Part shown: positions 1 through 8,069 of the stretch, piece by piece
Layout: every line of letters begins with the position of its first letter
Numbering within the stretch: the stretch's first letter is position 1
Assembly (NCBI GenBank): GCA_035326705.1
Contig: DAOLES010000001.1
Span: 124,001 to 188,000 of the forward strand
From: Oligoflexia bacterium
Lineage (GTDB): Bacteria > Bdellovibrionota_G > JALEGL01
DNA: 64,000 nucleotides
Direction of reading: 5' to 3'
Notes under the pieces: model-generated
What the model saw: the letters and a program-made list of their open reading frames with translations, nothing else
Told to the model about the DNA's origin: nothing
Databases searched by the model: none
Position numbers and translations under genes: made by a program

Positions 1-762
1 TTGGTTTTCATCTCGCATTGGGGCAGTACAGCCTTCAAGATAGCTAACATAAGAGTCATCATCTGCAATAATTAAGGTTCTTTCAAACTGACCCGTATTC
101 ATAGCATTGATTCTAAAATAAGTAGAAAGTTCCATGGGGCAGCGGACACCTTTTGGGATGTAAACAAATGAACCATCAGAAAAAACAGCTGAGTTTAAAG
201 CAGCATAAAAATTATCTGTGTATGGAACAACCGTACCTAAATATTGTTTTATGAGTTGTGGATGGTCTTGTGCGGCTTCGGAAAATGAACTGAAAATAAT
301 TCCTTTTTCCGCCAACTCTTTTTTGTATGTTGTAGCCACAGAGACACTGTCAAAAACTGCATCGATGGCAACATTGGCATTGGCTACGCCAGCTAAAGCT
401 GCGCGTTCATGCAAAGGAATACCAAGCTTCTCATACATTTCTAAAAGTTCTGGATCAACTTCATCTAAACTTTGTGGTTTTTGATCATTGGATTTAGGAG
501 CGGAGTAGTAGACAATATCTTGATAGTTGATTTTTGGAATTTTTAAATTTTGCCAGGACGGAACGGTTAAAGTTTTCCAATGTTCAAAGGCTTTAAGTCT
601 CCAATCCAATAAAAATTGAGGTTCTTTTTTTATGGCTGAAAGTTTTACAATGGTCTCTTCATCCAACCCTGGAGCAAAAGAGTGAGCTGCGATATCGGAT
701 GAAAAACCGTACTTATACTGTGATTGTGTTAATGTTTCTATATGAGCATTGTCTTTAGACAT
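1..762 (-). CDS. sufB: Fe-S cluster assembly protein SufB (partial, N-terminal 254 residues)
   Basis: Reading the minus strand from ATG at 762 gives an open frame of 254 codons that runs off the left edge. It begins MSKDNAHIETLTQSQYKYGF and contains the SufB signatures DWRLKAFEHW, VPYTDNFYAALNSAVFSDGSF, IPKGVRCPMELSTYFRIN and GQFERTLIIADDDSYVSYLEGC. SufB is the scaffold subunit of the cytoplasmic SufBCD complex that assembles Fe-S clusters under stress or as the main pathway. An AAGGA ribosome binding site lies 6 to 7 bases before the ATG. The gene follows the Rrf2 regulator by 18 bases on the same strand, so the two are probably co-transcribed, with sufC, sufD and sufS expected beyond the edge. 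The C-terminal core is outside the window. Confidence 0.97.
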   Translation of the reverse strand, partial: MSKDNAHIETLTQSQYKYGFSSDIAAHSFAPGLDEETIVKLSAIKKEPQFLLDWRLKAFEHWKTLTVPSWQNLKIPKINYQDIVYYSAPKSNDQKPQSLDEVDPELLEMYEKLGIPLHERAALAGVANANVAIDAVFDSVSVATTYKKELAEKGIIFSSFSEAAQDHPQLIKQYLGTVVPYTDNFYAALNSAVFSDGSFVYIPKGVRCPMELSTYFRINAMNTGQFERTLIIADDDSYVSYLEGCTAPMRDENQ

Positions 763-780
763 TGATTTATTCCTTTTAAT

Positions 781-1260
781 TTATTGACTCATAGGAAGCT
801 TAGATAAGCTCATAGAGCTTTCTACATCATGAGAGTTTTGAGGGAGGATTAAAGATTTTTTTAATAAGTCGTATAACATTAGTTTTGCTAAAGTTTGTTT
901 AACGCTTTGATTAATTACTTTCCAATGGGGTTTAATAAAACACTCAGTATGAATATTACAAGAAGATGCGTCGTCTGTAGAACACTCTGTTAAGGTAACA
1001 GGGTTATCCAAAGCTTCTAAAATTTCAATTAAAGAAATGTCTTTTGCGTTTTTTAACAAACAATAACCACCTTTATTGCCTTGAGTAGAGATTACTAGCT
1101 TGTGTTGACTTAAAATTTTTAATATTTTAGCAGTCATAGGGCTAGAAATATTGGTTGCAGATGCAATTTTACTTGCGGATAATGCACCATGCGTCTGGTT
1201 TTTTGCAAGATAGGCCATGATTACCATGCCATAGTCAGCTTGTTTACTTAGTTGAATCAT
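781..1260 (-). CDS. Rrf2-family SUF-system transcriptional regulator
   Basis: A 159-residue protein of the Rrf2/IscR family. The N-terminus (MIQLSKQADYGMVIMAYLAK) and the winged helix up to about residue 75 match the family, including the wing motif NKGGYCL. Three cysteines in ECSTDDASSCNIHTECF sit where IscR-like proteins bind an Fe-S cluster. It probably senses Fe-S status and represses or activates the suf operon whose first structural gene, sufB, lies 18 bases downstream. I chose ATG 1260 because the family starts with M-x-(I/L)-S-(K/R); an in-frame TTG at 1272 would lie inside the upstream palindrome. No clear ribosome binding site precedes 1260, so translation may be leaderless or weak. 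Confidence 0.92.
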   Translation of the reverse strand: MIQLSKQADYGMVIMAYLAKNQTHGALSASKIASATNISSPMTAKILKILSQHKLVISTQGNKGGYCLLKNAKDISLIEILEALDNPVTLTECSTDDASSCNIHTECFIKPHWKVINQSVKQTLAKLMLYDLLKKSLILPQNSHDVESSMSLSKLPMSQ

Positions 1261-1264
1261 AATC

Positions 1265-1302
1265 AGTACCAAACTGGTACTATTAATGTGCTTTTATGTC
1301 AA
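1265..1302 (-). promoter_or_regulatory. Putative promoter and Rrf2 operator palindrome upstream of the suf operon
   Basis: A perfect 7-base inverted repeat AGTACCA/TGGTACT with a 3-base spacer (1265-1281) ends 5 bases before the regulator's ATG. On the minus strand a consensus -35 box TTGACA (1302-1297) lies upstream; a 17-base spacer puts a weak -10, TACCAG, inside the palindrome. A dimeric Rrf2 protein bound there would block the promoter, suggesting autoregulation. The sequence differs from the E. coli IscR type 1 site. The assignment is inferred from position and symmetry only. Confidence 0.55.
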
Positions 1303-1364
1303 GGAGCAAGCCATAAAAACAGGTGTAAGTCCGTGTAAATATTAAATAATATTGATAATTAGAA

Positions 1365-2543
1365 TCAATTACGCTTAAAATTTAATGACCGAAGCCACTC
1401 TTGAAATTTTAGAAGATTGGGGAGCAAATGGTTGTCTTTAAATGTAACTAGGGTTTCGTATTGAAAAAACCACATATAAGCTAAGGCAGAGCCTATACAC
1501 AAGAAAGCTACAAACAGCAGGGTGAAAAATGATTTTTTTGGACTATCATAGTTGATGATTTTGGTTTTATAGAGATGCAGCGACTTTTCTGGTGATGAAA
1601 GCTCTTTAATAAGTTCATTGGGAAATAGTTTTTTAACTTCTTTGACATGACCTTCTTTGAGTAGATAGTTCTGTAAATGAATTTTTGCATTAGAGATGTT
1701 GTTTTTTTTAAAATATCGTTCGCACCAATTTCTGATTTTTTTAGCTGAATCAGGTCTTTGGTTAGGATCTTTTTTCATGCATTGATGAATAAGATTGCGT
1801 TGAGACCAGGAAAATCTTCGTGAAAGTTTTAAATGCTGGCCCTGAGCAACTTCTTTAAGAAGTTTCTCTAAAGTACCTGATTTAAAAGGTTTAAATCCTT
1901 CTAGAAGTTCAAACCAGACAACACCCAGTGAATAAATATCAACTCTTGCATCTATATTTTCTTTACCTAAAGCTTGTTCAGGAGACATGTAAGCAGGAGT
2001 ACCCATTATACTTCCTGGTATGGTGAATGACTCTAGTTCAGCACAAAATGAAACACCAAAATCCATCAGCTTGATATTTCCATCACTGCGAACAAAAATA
2101 TTGGCAGGTTTTATGTCTCTATGAATGATATTGTAGTTATGAAGATATTCCAAGGCACATGAAATTTGGTAAACTATACAAACACTAATATCTAAAGGGA
2201 TACGGACTGATTTATCCATGAGTTCTCTTAAGTCTAGACCATGACAATATTCAAGCACAATGTATTGAGCTTTTTTTGTCTTTATATAATCATAAAGATG
2301 AACCAAATTTTCATGACTTAGGTGCGCCCAAATGGCGGCTTCACGATTGAAGCGAGCACTGAGGTCAACATTTTCACCATAGCTTTCTGGTGAAAAACGT
2401 TTAATAGCAACCTCTCTATTTAGAGAAATCTGATTGGCAAGGTAAACTGTTGCTGTAGATCCGCTGCCTAAAACTTTTTTTATTTGATAATCTGGAAGAT
2501 CTTTTTGAAGGAGACTCTCAGGTTTTTGGTGCGTAGATGACAT
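1365..2543 (-). CDS. Membrane-anchored Hanks-type serine/threonine protein kinase
   Basis: A 392-residue protein with a complete eukaryote-like kinase domain (about residues 19-285): glycine loop GSGSTA (26-31), ATP-anchoring K48 in VAIK, catalytic HRDIKPAN (141-148), metal-binding DFG (161-163) and activation-segment end GTPAYMSPE (181-189). All catalytic residues are present, so it should be active. A linker and one hydrophobic segment (about 339-360) place the kinase in the cytoplasm with a short C-terminal tail of about 30 residues across the membrane; no PASTA or other sensor domain follows. Substrates are unknown. It is followed on the same strand by no close gene, and is preceded by a J-domain protein 71 bases upstream. 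Confidence 0.95.
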   Translation of the reverse strand: MSSTHQKPESLLQKDLPDYQIKKVLGSGSTATVYLANQISLNREVAIKRFSPESYGENVDLSARFNREAAIWAHLSHENLVHLYDYIKTKKAQYIVLEYCHGLDLRELMDKSVRIPLDISVCIVYQISCALEYLHNYNIIHRDIKPANIFVRSDGNIKLMDFGVSFCAELESFTIPGSIMGTPAYMSPEQALGKENIDARVDIYSLGVVWFELLEGFKPFKSGTLEKLLKEVAQGQHLKLSRRFSWSQRNLIHQCMKKDPNQRPDSAKKIRNWCERYFKKNNISNAKIHLQNYLLKEGHVKEVKKLFPNELIKELSSPEKSLHLYKTKIINYDSPKKSFFTLLFVAFLCIGSALAYMWFFQYETLVTFKDNHLLPNLLKFQEWLRSLNFKRN

Positions 2544-2614
2544 GAATTAATTTTCATTCTAACAGCACAACACAAAAATGAAAATAAATGAAAAGTTTTA
2601 ACTGTCGATTTTTA

Positions 2615-2935
2615 TTATTTGTTTTTAAGGTGTTTTTTAAGCGTGGCGTAGGCGGCGTTAATGCTTTGCATTTTAGGGTCATTTGCACTTGAATTAGCAT
2701 TGGTATCAGGATGGTACTTTTTTGATAACGTTCTATACTGACTTTTAACTTCTTCTAAAGAAGCATTGGGTTGTAGATTTAAAACTTTGTATGCAGCTTG
2801 AATGCTGTTTTGAGAAAGATTGATATTAAGTTTATTGGTCTGAAAAAAGATTTTTTTCAAATAATAAAATAGAAAATAAATCGCTAAAATAAAAAGAATT
2901 TTCCTTAGTAACAACATAAAACTGTATACGATCAT
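2615..2935 (-). CDS. Small membrane-anchored J-domain (DnaJ-like) protein
   Basis: A 106-residue protein. An N-terminal hydrophobic segment (about residues 8-30) is followed by a J domain at 47-104 with the HPD tripeptide at 75-77 in KKYHPDTNA, needed to stimulate DnaK ATPase. The domain is at the C-terminus, the layout of TIM14/DjlC-like membrane J-proteins rather than of DnaJ, and there are no zinc-finger or substrate-binding domains. It probably recruits DnaK to the inner membrane. An alternative start at residue 7 (2917) is possible; neither has a strong ribosome binding site. It lies upstream of the Ser/Thr kinase on the same strand. Confidence 0.85.
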   Translation of the reverse strand: MIVYSFMLLLRKILFILAIYFLFYYLKKIFFQTNKLNINLSQNSIQAAYKVLNLQPNASLEEVKSQYRTLSKKYHPDTNANSSANDPKMQSINAAYATLKKHLKNK

Positions 2936-3054
2936 AGCTGTAAATAAAGCTCAATATAAAATTAAAAAATAATTCTTATCAAAGCCATTGCACGAAATTG
3001 GCTATTGTAGACTGAAAAGCTTGATTTTTTTTGCTGCTAGCATAGGTTGAATGC

Positions 3055-3432
3055 ATGTTTTGGTTAAGGTGGTCTGTAGCTCAATGTGGTTTAGCAGTTG
3101 TTTTTGGCGCATTTGCGGCACATTGGCTTAAATCATCTTTATCTGCCTATGAATTACAAGTATTTGAAAAGGCAGTTCGCTATCAATTTTTCCATGGTTT
3201 GGCCATGATAGCGGTAGTTCTCATTATTAAGCAATATGCTTTGCAACTCAATAAAGTTCTTTCTTGTTTTGGACTAGGTAGCATAGCATTTTGTGGCTCA
3301 TTGTATTGTTATACGTTATTTAAAATAAAGATCTTTGTGTTTATTACTCCCTTTGGTGGGGTTCTATGGACCATAGGCTGGTTGTTGTTATTTCTAAAAT
3401 TAAAAAAGGTTAAAGGTAACACATATACATAG
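3055..3432 (+). CDS. DUF423 family membrane protein
   Basis: A 125-residue hydrophobic protein with about four membrane segments. The segments GAFAAHWLK and FEKAVRYQFFHGLAMI match the DUF423 (YgdD-like) signature GAFGAH and FxxAVRYQxxHxLA. Family members are small inner-membrane proteins with no established function, and the length is typical. It is transcribed divergently from the J-domain gene and precedes the SDR gene by 58 bases on the same strand. Function cannot be inferred beyond membrane localisation. Confidence 0.88.
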   Translation: MFWLRWSVAQCGLAVVFGAFAAHWLKSSLSAYELQVFEKAVRYQFFHGLAMIAVVLIIKQYALQLNKVLSCFGLGSIAFCGSLYCYTLFKIKIFVFITPFGGVLWTIGWLLLFLKLKKVKGNTYT

Positions 3433-3490
3433 TGATAATTATGAATAACAGTAAGCAAGGTAAAGCTTAATGTTTTGAAAGTAGGTTGGT

Positions 3491-4384
3491 TTGTTTAAAA
3501 AACTCAACATTTTAATTATTGGTGGGAATCGTTTTTTTGGAAAAAAATTAGCCCAGATATTATCAAAGCAAGGGCATAGAGTAACATTGCTTAATCGTGG
3601 AAATATGCATGATAACTTGGGTGATGCAGTGAAAAGAATTGTTTGTGATCGATTGGATTTGCCAAAGATGAAACAACTGACTTCTGGTTTACAGTGGGAT
3701 GTTGTATTTGATCAAGTTTGTTTTGATTATAAAACTGCAAAACAGAGCTGTGAGATTTTTAAACAAAAAGTTAAAAAATATATTTTTATTTCATCGCAGT
3801 CAGTATACGACCTTGCTTCAAACCTTATAGAAGAAGATTTTGTAGCCAAAAAGCATCAAATAAAATCTTATAAAAGTAAAGATCAAAATTATGCAGAAGC
3901 CAAAAGGCAAGCAGAATATGCTTTTGAAAAGTATGCTGAGTTTCAAACAGTTATGGTTCGTTTTCCAATAGTTTTAGGAAATGATGATTATACACAAAGA
4001 TTTCAATGGCACATAAGAGCAGTGCAGACAAAAAAAACAATTTATTTTTTAAACTCACGAGCAAAAATGTCTATGATTAGTTCAGACTTGGCTGCTGAGG
4101 CATTAAATCAATTAATTTTTATAGACCATCAAGGACCTTTGAATATTGCAAGTTCAAAAGCTTTAGCTTTGTCTGATTTTATGCAGCTGCTTGCCAAAGA
4201 ATTAAATGTTGAGCGACCAAAGCTTGAAAATACGGACAACATTGTGGATAAAGATGTATCTCCATATGCAATTGAAAAAGATTGGTATATGAACTGTGAA
4301 AAAATGCTTGGCTTGGGAATTAACCTGCCTGAAGTAAAACAGTGGTTGCCTCACATGCTTGAAAAATCGATTAAGCTTAGTTGA
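3491..4384 (+). CDS. NAD(P)-dependent epimerase/dehydratase (SDR) family protein
   Basis: A 297-residue extended or atypical short-chain dehydrogenase. The Rossmann nucleotide-binding motif is GGNRFFG (11-17), Ser residues occur in FISSQSVY (99-106), and a YxxxK active-site pair is present in YAEAKRQ (Y134, K138). The GGNRFFG form and the VVFDQVCF segment resemble the CSP41/isoflavone-reductase-like subgroup of NAD-dependent epimerases rather than a named sugar epimerase, so the substrate is unknown. The start is a TTG with a modest upstream purine run; the first residues MFKKLNILIIGG fit the family start. It converges with the ATP-grasp gene, whose end lies 22 bases away. Confidence 0.85.
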   Translation: MFKKLNILIIGGNRFFGKKLAQILSKQGHRVTLLNRGNMHDNLGDAVKRIVCDRLDLPKMKQLTSGLQWDVVFDQVCFDYKTAKQSCEIFKQKVKKYIFISSQSVYDLASNLIEEDFVAKKHQIKSYKSKDQNYAEAKRQAEYAFEKYAEFQTVMVRFPIVLGNDDYTQRFQWHIRAVQTKKTIYFLNSRAKMSMISSDLAAEALNQLIFIDHQGPLNIASSKALALSDFMQLLAKELNVERPKLENTDNIVDKDVSPYAIEKDWYMNCEKMLGLGINLPEVKQWLPHMLEKSIKLS

Positions 4385-4406
4385 ATTAAGTGTTGTGTAT
4401 GTTTTT

Positions 4407-5462
4407 TTATTTAGAAATATGTTCAACAATGTAACGAGTACATTGAGACTCTTGTTTGAGTTGAAAAATATTGGAGTGATCAGTAGGATTTTGTTGATTG
4501 TTTATCCACATGTGCGCCTCATTCATGTTGTGTAAGGCTCTAAAGTATGAAGTTCCAGAAAAACGTGGATTGATTTCAAAAATATAAAACTTTCCATTGA
4601 TCCAACGCCCTTGAAAGTTTAATGCACAGCTAGACTCTAGAGTTTGTGCAATTTTGATACATTGTTTTTGAATTTCTTGATGATCCATTAAAATCCCCTG
4701 ACTAAAGCCTGAACTGATCTTTAATGCATTTCCTAATTCTTGTTTTGAACTCATATTATCAACAGATGTTTTAACACTCAAAGGGTTAGAGAGGTTTCTG
4801 TGTAAAGTAACTGCGCCCAGTAATTGTTTTTTTGCACTATGCAATACACCAACTGTAAACTCCTGCTCCCAAGAGCCAACATATTGTTGGATATAAAATA
4901 GAGAAGGATCAATTTTTGAGAGCGTTAGGGTAGCTTGGATATCGTCAAAATTTTGGACTATATACGTATGTTTTGATCCACCAGAACCTTGATAGGGTTT
5001 TAAAATAAGTGGAAAATCACTGTCATTAATAGAATCAAGATTTTTAAATGTTTTAGGTGTGTAGAAACCATTATTTAATAAAAATTCTGATAAAAGTAAC
5101 TTATTGCTACACGTTTTAAGTACTTTTTCAGAGTTGCTAATCCATTGAATAGAGTTTTTAATTAATTTTTCTCTATTTGTATTTAGTTGCTGTTGCTCTG
5201 GTTCTGAGCCATCAATCAAATAGTCAATATTAAAGTTTTTATAGATTTCAATAATTGTGTTTATATAGTTAGGGTCAGAAGCCAAGGGAACTTGTTTAAA
5301 TGCAGATAATTTAATTTTTGGATGCATAAAAATATTACTTGAAGCATCAACACCAAAAATATTATAGTATTTATTCATAAGCGATAGACTTTTAGCAACT
5401 TGAGCGCCATAACTATTGCCAGATATGGCGGTGATTAAAATATTTAATGGTTTCTTTTCCAT
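4407..5462 (-). CDS. ATP-grasp domain protein (carbamoyl-phosphate-synthase-like)
   Basis: A 351-residue protein. An N-terminal pre-ATP-grasp Rossmann-like region (MEKKPLNILITAISGNSYG) is followed by the ATP-grasp fold: ATP lysine and glycine loop in LILKPYQGSGGS and metal-binding residues in FYIFEINPRFSGTS. Such enzymes activate a carboxylate as an acylphosphate and join it to an amine or other nucleophile; the substrates here are unknown. It overlaps the upstream phosphoesterase gene by 19 bases, which suggests translational coupling and linked roles. Similar orphan ATP-grasp proteins often occur in surface-polysaccharide or small-molecule loci, and two glycosyltransferases lie nearby, but that link is inference. 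Confidence 0.85.
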   Translation of the reverse strand: MEKKPLNILITAISGNSYGAQVAKSLSLMNKYYNIFGVDASSNIFMHPKIKLSAFKQVPLASDPNYINTIIEIYKNFNIDYLIDGSEPEQQQLNTNREKLIKNSIQWISNSEKVLKTCSNKLLLSEFLLNNGFYTPKTFKNLDSINDSDFPLILKPYQGSGGSKHTYIVQNFDDIQATLTLSKIDPSLFYIQQYVGSWEQEFTVGVLHSAKKQLLGAVTLHRNLSNPLSVKTSVDNMSSKQELGNALKISSGFSQGILMDHQEIQKQCIKIAQTLESSCALNFQGRWINGKFYIFEINPRFSGTSYFRALHNMNEAHMWINNQQNPTDHSNIFQLKQESQCTRYIVEHISK

Positions 5463-6100
5463 ACGGCAGTAATTTCCTGTTCAAGGTCTTGATGTGTTTG
5501 AGCAATATGCTGCAGTGATGCTCTGATGTCAAAACGTTCAATTGTAAATGAGTTACTGAGGGCATCATAAATACCAAATGAGCCTAAGTGACCTTGGTCT
5601 CTTGGAAATCCACAGCTTCCGACATTAACAACTAAAGTGTCATCTATTTGTTTTGTGAATGGTCTATGTGTTGCGCCAAATACCAAGAGGTCTATACCCT
5701 TAGGTGGGGTGATGTCAGAATCAGTATAAGTGTAACCATAGATTGGATCGTTTAAAGAGCCATGTTGTATTTGTATTTTTTTATTTATAAGTTGAAACTC
5801 TAATTGGGTGGGCCAAGTTTTTATAGTTGGAATAATTGAAGTGTTAAGGTGTTGTTTTAAACGGTAATACTTTTCTTTATTATCGGGTATCTGATTATCT
5901 ATAAGCATTTGTTCATGATTGCCACGGACTGCAATGATTTTATGTTGGTGAATCATGTTAACAATGTCTGGGCTATCAAAATAACCTACGGCATCACCCA
6001 AAAAAAATATTTTTTCTACATGGTATTTTTTTAGAAGTTCAAGAGCTTGAGAAAAAGCATTTATGTTTCCATGAGCATCAGATAAAAAACCAACTAACAT
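5444..6100 (-). CDS. Calcineurin-like metallophosphoesterase (YfcE/MJ0936-like)
   Basis: A 218-residue metallophosphoesterase with the full metal-site set: SDAHGN (D8, H10), LGDAVGYFDSP (D36), RGNHEQ (60-65), HGSLNDP and GATHRPF near residue 143. The compact size and the DAHGN/GNHEQ forms fit the prokaryotic phosphodiesterase/phosphatase subgroup typified by YfcE and MJ0936. The natural substrate is unknown. It is the first gene of a pair, its end overlapping the start of the ATP-grasp gene by 19 bases. It diverges from the glycosyltransferase gene to the right. Confidence 0.9.
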   Translation of the reverse strand: MLVGFLSDAHGNINAFSQALELLKKYHVEKIFFLGDAVGYFDSPDIVNMIHQHKIIAVRGNHEQMLIDNQIPDNKEKYYRLKQHLNTSIIPTIKTWPTQLEFQLINKKIQIQHGSLNDPIYGYTYTDSDITPPKGIDLLVFGATHRPFTKQIDDTLVVNVGSCGFPRDQGHLGSFGIYDALSNSFTIERFDIRASLQHIAQTHQDLEQEITAVWKRNH

Positions 6101-6201
6101 CTTAATATACTATTGTACGCATATAATCATAGTGCAACAATATTTTTTTAAGTTTGTTTTTTTGTTGTCAGATAAATTAAATAATTTTTTTAGCAGAAAC
6201 A

Positions 6202-6981
6202 GTGCAGCTTTATAGAAGTAATGGTTTACATATCTATTGCCTATGCTTTTATTGTCAGGTAGTATATTTCGTCGTGTCATCGGATGTACAATCACCCATT
6301 AACTCTTTAAGTGTTGTTGTTACTGCTTATAATGAAGAAGAATGTTTGGAAATTTTTATTTCCGAGCTGCTAGAGTTTTTAAATACCCAATCACAACAAT
6401 ATGAAATCATCATTGTAGATGATGGATCAACAGATGATACGCCAAGTATCATTGACAAGTTGCAACATCAGTTTAAAACAATAAATGCATTGCGCTTGGA
6501 AAAAAATACTGGAATGGGAGCAGCATTAAAGGCAGGTTTTAAGTGTTCAAGATTGGATTGGATAACTTTTTTTCCTGCAGATGGACAAATAAAGCCTACA
6601 GAACTTATGACAATGGCCCAAGCTGTTTTAAATGAGGACTTAGATTGTGTTACTAGTATGTACTTTAAAAGAAACTATAATTTAAAACGCAAAATTATCA
6701 GTGCCGTTATTCATAATTTGACAAAGTTTATTCTAGGTAGGGACCCTCAAACTCAGGGTATTTATATGCTTAAAAAATCGGTGTATGACGCTCTTAATCT
6801 TTACTCAAACACATTTCTATTTAATCTTGAACTGCCTGTTAAAGTCCAAAATGCTGGTTATAAGTTTAGGTCAGTTAAAATTAGGTTGAGTCCAAGGATA
6901 GCAGGAGTGTCAAAAGCGATGCAAAAACCAAGAATCATGTCTACACTTTTGGAAATGCTATTGGTGCGTTTAAAAGGCTAA
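6202..6981 (+). CDS. Glycosyltransferase family 2 (dolichyl/undecaprenyl-phosphate sugar synthase-like)
   Basis: A GT-A fold transferase of up to 259 residues. It shows SVVVTAYNEEECLEIFI, nucleotide-binding VDDGSTDDT, KNTGMGAALKAGF and a PADGQ in place of the DxD metal motif, a set seen in DPM1-like enzymes that load a sugar onto a polyprenyl phosphate. No membrane domain follows. The start is uncertain: the GTG at 6202 gives an atypical N-terminal extension, while GTG at 6274, just before SSDVQSPINSLSVVV, fits the family better although its AGGTAG is spaced widely. The likely role is envelope glycan synthesis. It diverges from the phosphoesterase gene. Confidence 0.85.
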   Translation: MQLYRSNGLHIYCLCFYCQVVYFVVSSDVQSPINSLSVVVTAYNEEECLEIFISELLEFLNTQSQQYEIIIVDDGSTDDTPSIIDKLQHQFKTINALRLEKNTGMGAALKAGFKCSRLDWITFFPADGQIKPTELMTMAQAVLNEDLDCVTSMYFKRNYNLKRKIISAVIHNLTKFILGRDPQTQGIYMLKKSVYDALNLYSNTFLFNLELPVKVQNAGYKFRSVKIRLSPRIAGVSKAMQKPRIMSTLLEMLLVRLKG

Positions 6982-7101
6982 ATTACCTGATATAGCATTA
7001 ATATTTAAAACCACCTTTGAAGTACGCAGCGAGTCATTTGCCCTTTTAGAGACTATCTATCTGTTTTTTTTATATTTTTATATGTGTTTTTGTTTTTATA
7101 G

Positions 7102-7130
7102 TTGACAAATACAGTTGCCCTACATTACAT
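7102..7130 (+). promoter_or_regulatory. Putative sigma-70 promoter for the helix-hairpin-helix gene
   Basis: The 238-base gap 6982-7219 holds a consensus -35 TTGACA (7102-7107) and, 17 bases on, a -10-like TTACAT (7125-7130) in a run of TACATTACATTATACC; other registers are possible. It lies about 90 bases before the TTG start at 7220. The rest of the gap is AT-rich, with only a 10-codon open frame (7175-7207) that I do not call a gene. Confidence 0.45.
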
Positions 7131-7219
7131 TATACCGCACTAGAATAGTACGCATGTAAAGTGATTTTTTGAGTATGTCGAAAACATCAATTTGCGCCAC
7201 CTTTTAAGGAGATATTATT

Positions 7220-7969
7220 TTGAAAAATAAAACATCATCTACCCAAACCCAAATTGTGCCCCCAATTACGGATGAAGATTTAAATACAGATGCTTTTTTT
7301 AGTGAGTTGGATATTGCTTTTGAAGAAATTCAAATGGATCCAACGCCAGTAAAGAAAAAAGTTGATAAATCAAAAGCCAGAAAATCGGCTTTTGCTAGAA
7401 GAACAGCTAAATCTGGGGCGCTAGAAGTGGGTCCAATGCAGCAAACATATGTTTCACTTGCAAAAGAACACCTAAAACCAATTTCTAGATACCTAAAAGC
7501 AATTAGGCAAGGGATAAGTTCTAAAGAATTACTTGAAGTTATTACTCTTATTGTTGAGCCATTGAGCGTTAAAACCAAAAAAGTGGGTTTATCTCAGCAT
7601 GCTAAGTCTCTGCGTGACTTTAATAAAGTTGTTAAGAACATTTTAGCTGTAAAACAAAAGAAAATTAAAGCTTCTGAAATTAAAAGTTTGGTATTTGCTT
7701 ATGCCTTGGTTAAAAAAGATTTTGGATTAAACTATAGAGGACACTCAACGGCAGTTTTAAATGTATTGGCATTTTATAGAACATTAAAGAAAAGCAAAAA
7801 AGTAAAAGACCTAGATATAAAGCGTTTATTTTCTATTGGAGTGCCATCTATCACCATGCTAAGGCAAACTTCACTTGAAGAGCTATCTAGCTTAACCGGT
7901 ATTTCTATTGATAAAGTCAAAGACTTACGTGATCTGGCTCGCAATTTTACCTTGTTTGAGCTTGTTTAA
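7220..7969 (+). CDS. Hypothetical basic protein with C-terminal helix-hairpin-helix-like motif
   Basis: A 249-residue protein I do not recognise as a named family. The first 55 residues are acidic and probably disordered; residues about 45-70 are Lys/Arg-rich (KKKVDKSKARKSAFARR). The rest looks helical, ending in SLEELSSLTGISIDKVKDLR, which resembles a helix-hairpin-helix DNA-binding motif. The start is TTG, strongly supported by AAGGAG eight bases upstream. A clear intrinsic terminator follows, so it is transcribed alone from the promoter at 7102. The features suggest a nucleic-acid-associated protein; there is no catalytic motif to go further. The neighbour downstream is a helicase, but the terminator separates the two. 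Confidence 0.7.
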   Translation: MKNKTSSTQTQIVPPITDEDLNTDAFFSELDIAFEEIQMDPTPVKKKVDKSKARKSAFARRTAKSGALEVGPMQQTYVSLAKEHLKPISRYLKAIRQGISSKELLEVITLIVEPLSVKTKKVGLSQHAKSLRDFNKVVKNILAVKQKKIKASEIKSLVFAYALVKKDFGLNYRGHSTAVLNVLAFYRTLKKSKKVKDLDIKRLFSIGVPSITMLRQTSLEELSSLTGISIDKVKDLRDLARNFTLFELV

Positions 7970-8010
7970 ATCTATTAATCTGGAAAACTTACTTTCCACC
8001 TTGTCCTAGT

Positions 8011-8042
8011 AAAAGGGAGCTGAGAAATCAACTCCCTTTTTT
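8011..8042 (+). terminator. Rho-independent terminator after the helix-hairpin-helix gene
   Basis: Perfect arms AAAAGGGAG (8011-8019) and CTCCCTTTT (8032-8040) enclose a 12-base loop and are followed by two more T residues. It sits 42 bases after the stop at 7969. It abuts an ATG at 8043, which is one reason to place the helicase start further on. Confidence 0.9.
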
Positions 8043-8069
8043 ATGATCTATGGTATAAGAAAACTGCAA

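Noticed and set aside
3068..3100. A tRNA-like string (GGTCTGTAGCTCAATGTGG) suggesting a tRNA gene
   Set aside because: It lies inside the DUF423 coding frame; no complete cloverleaf, T-arm GTTCAA or CCA end could be built around it.
7175..7207. A 10-codon open frame just before the TTG start at 7220, possibly a leader peptide
   Set aside because: It has no ribosome binding site and no run of regulatory codons, and no attenuator hairpin follows it.
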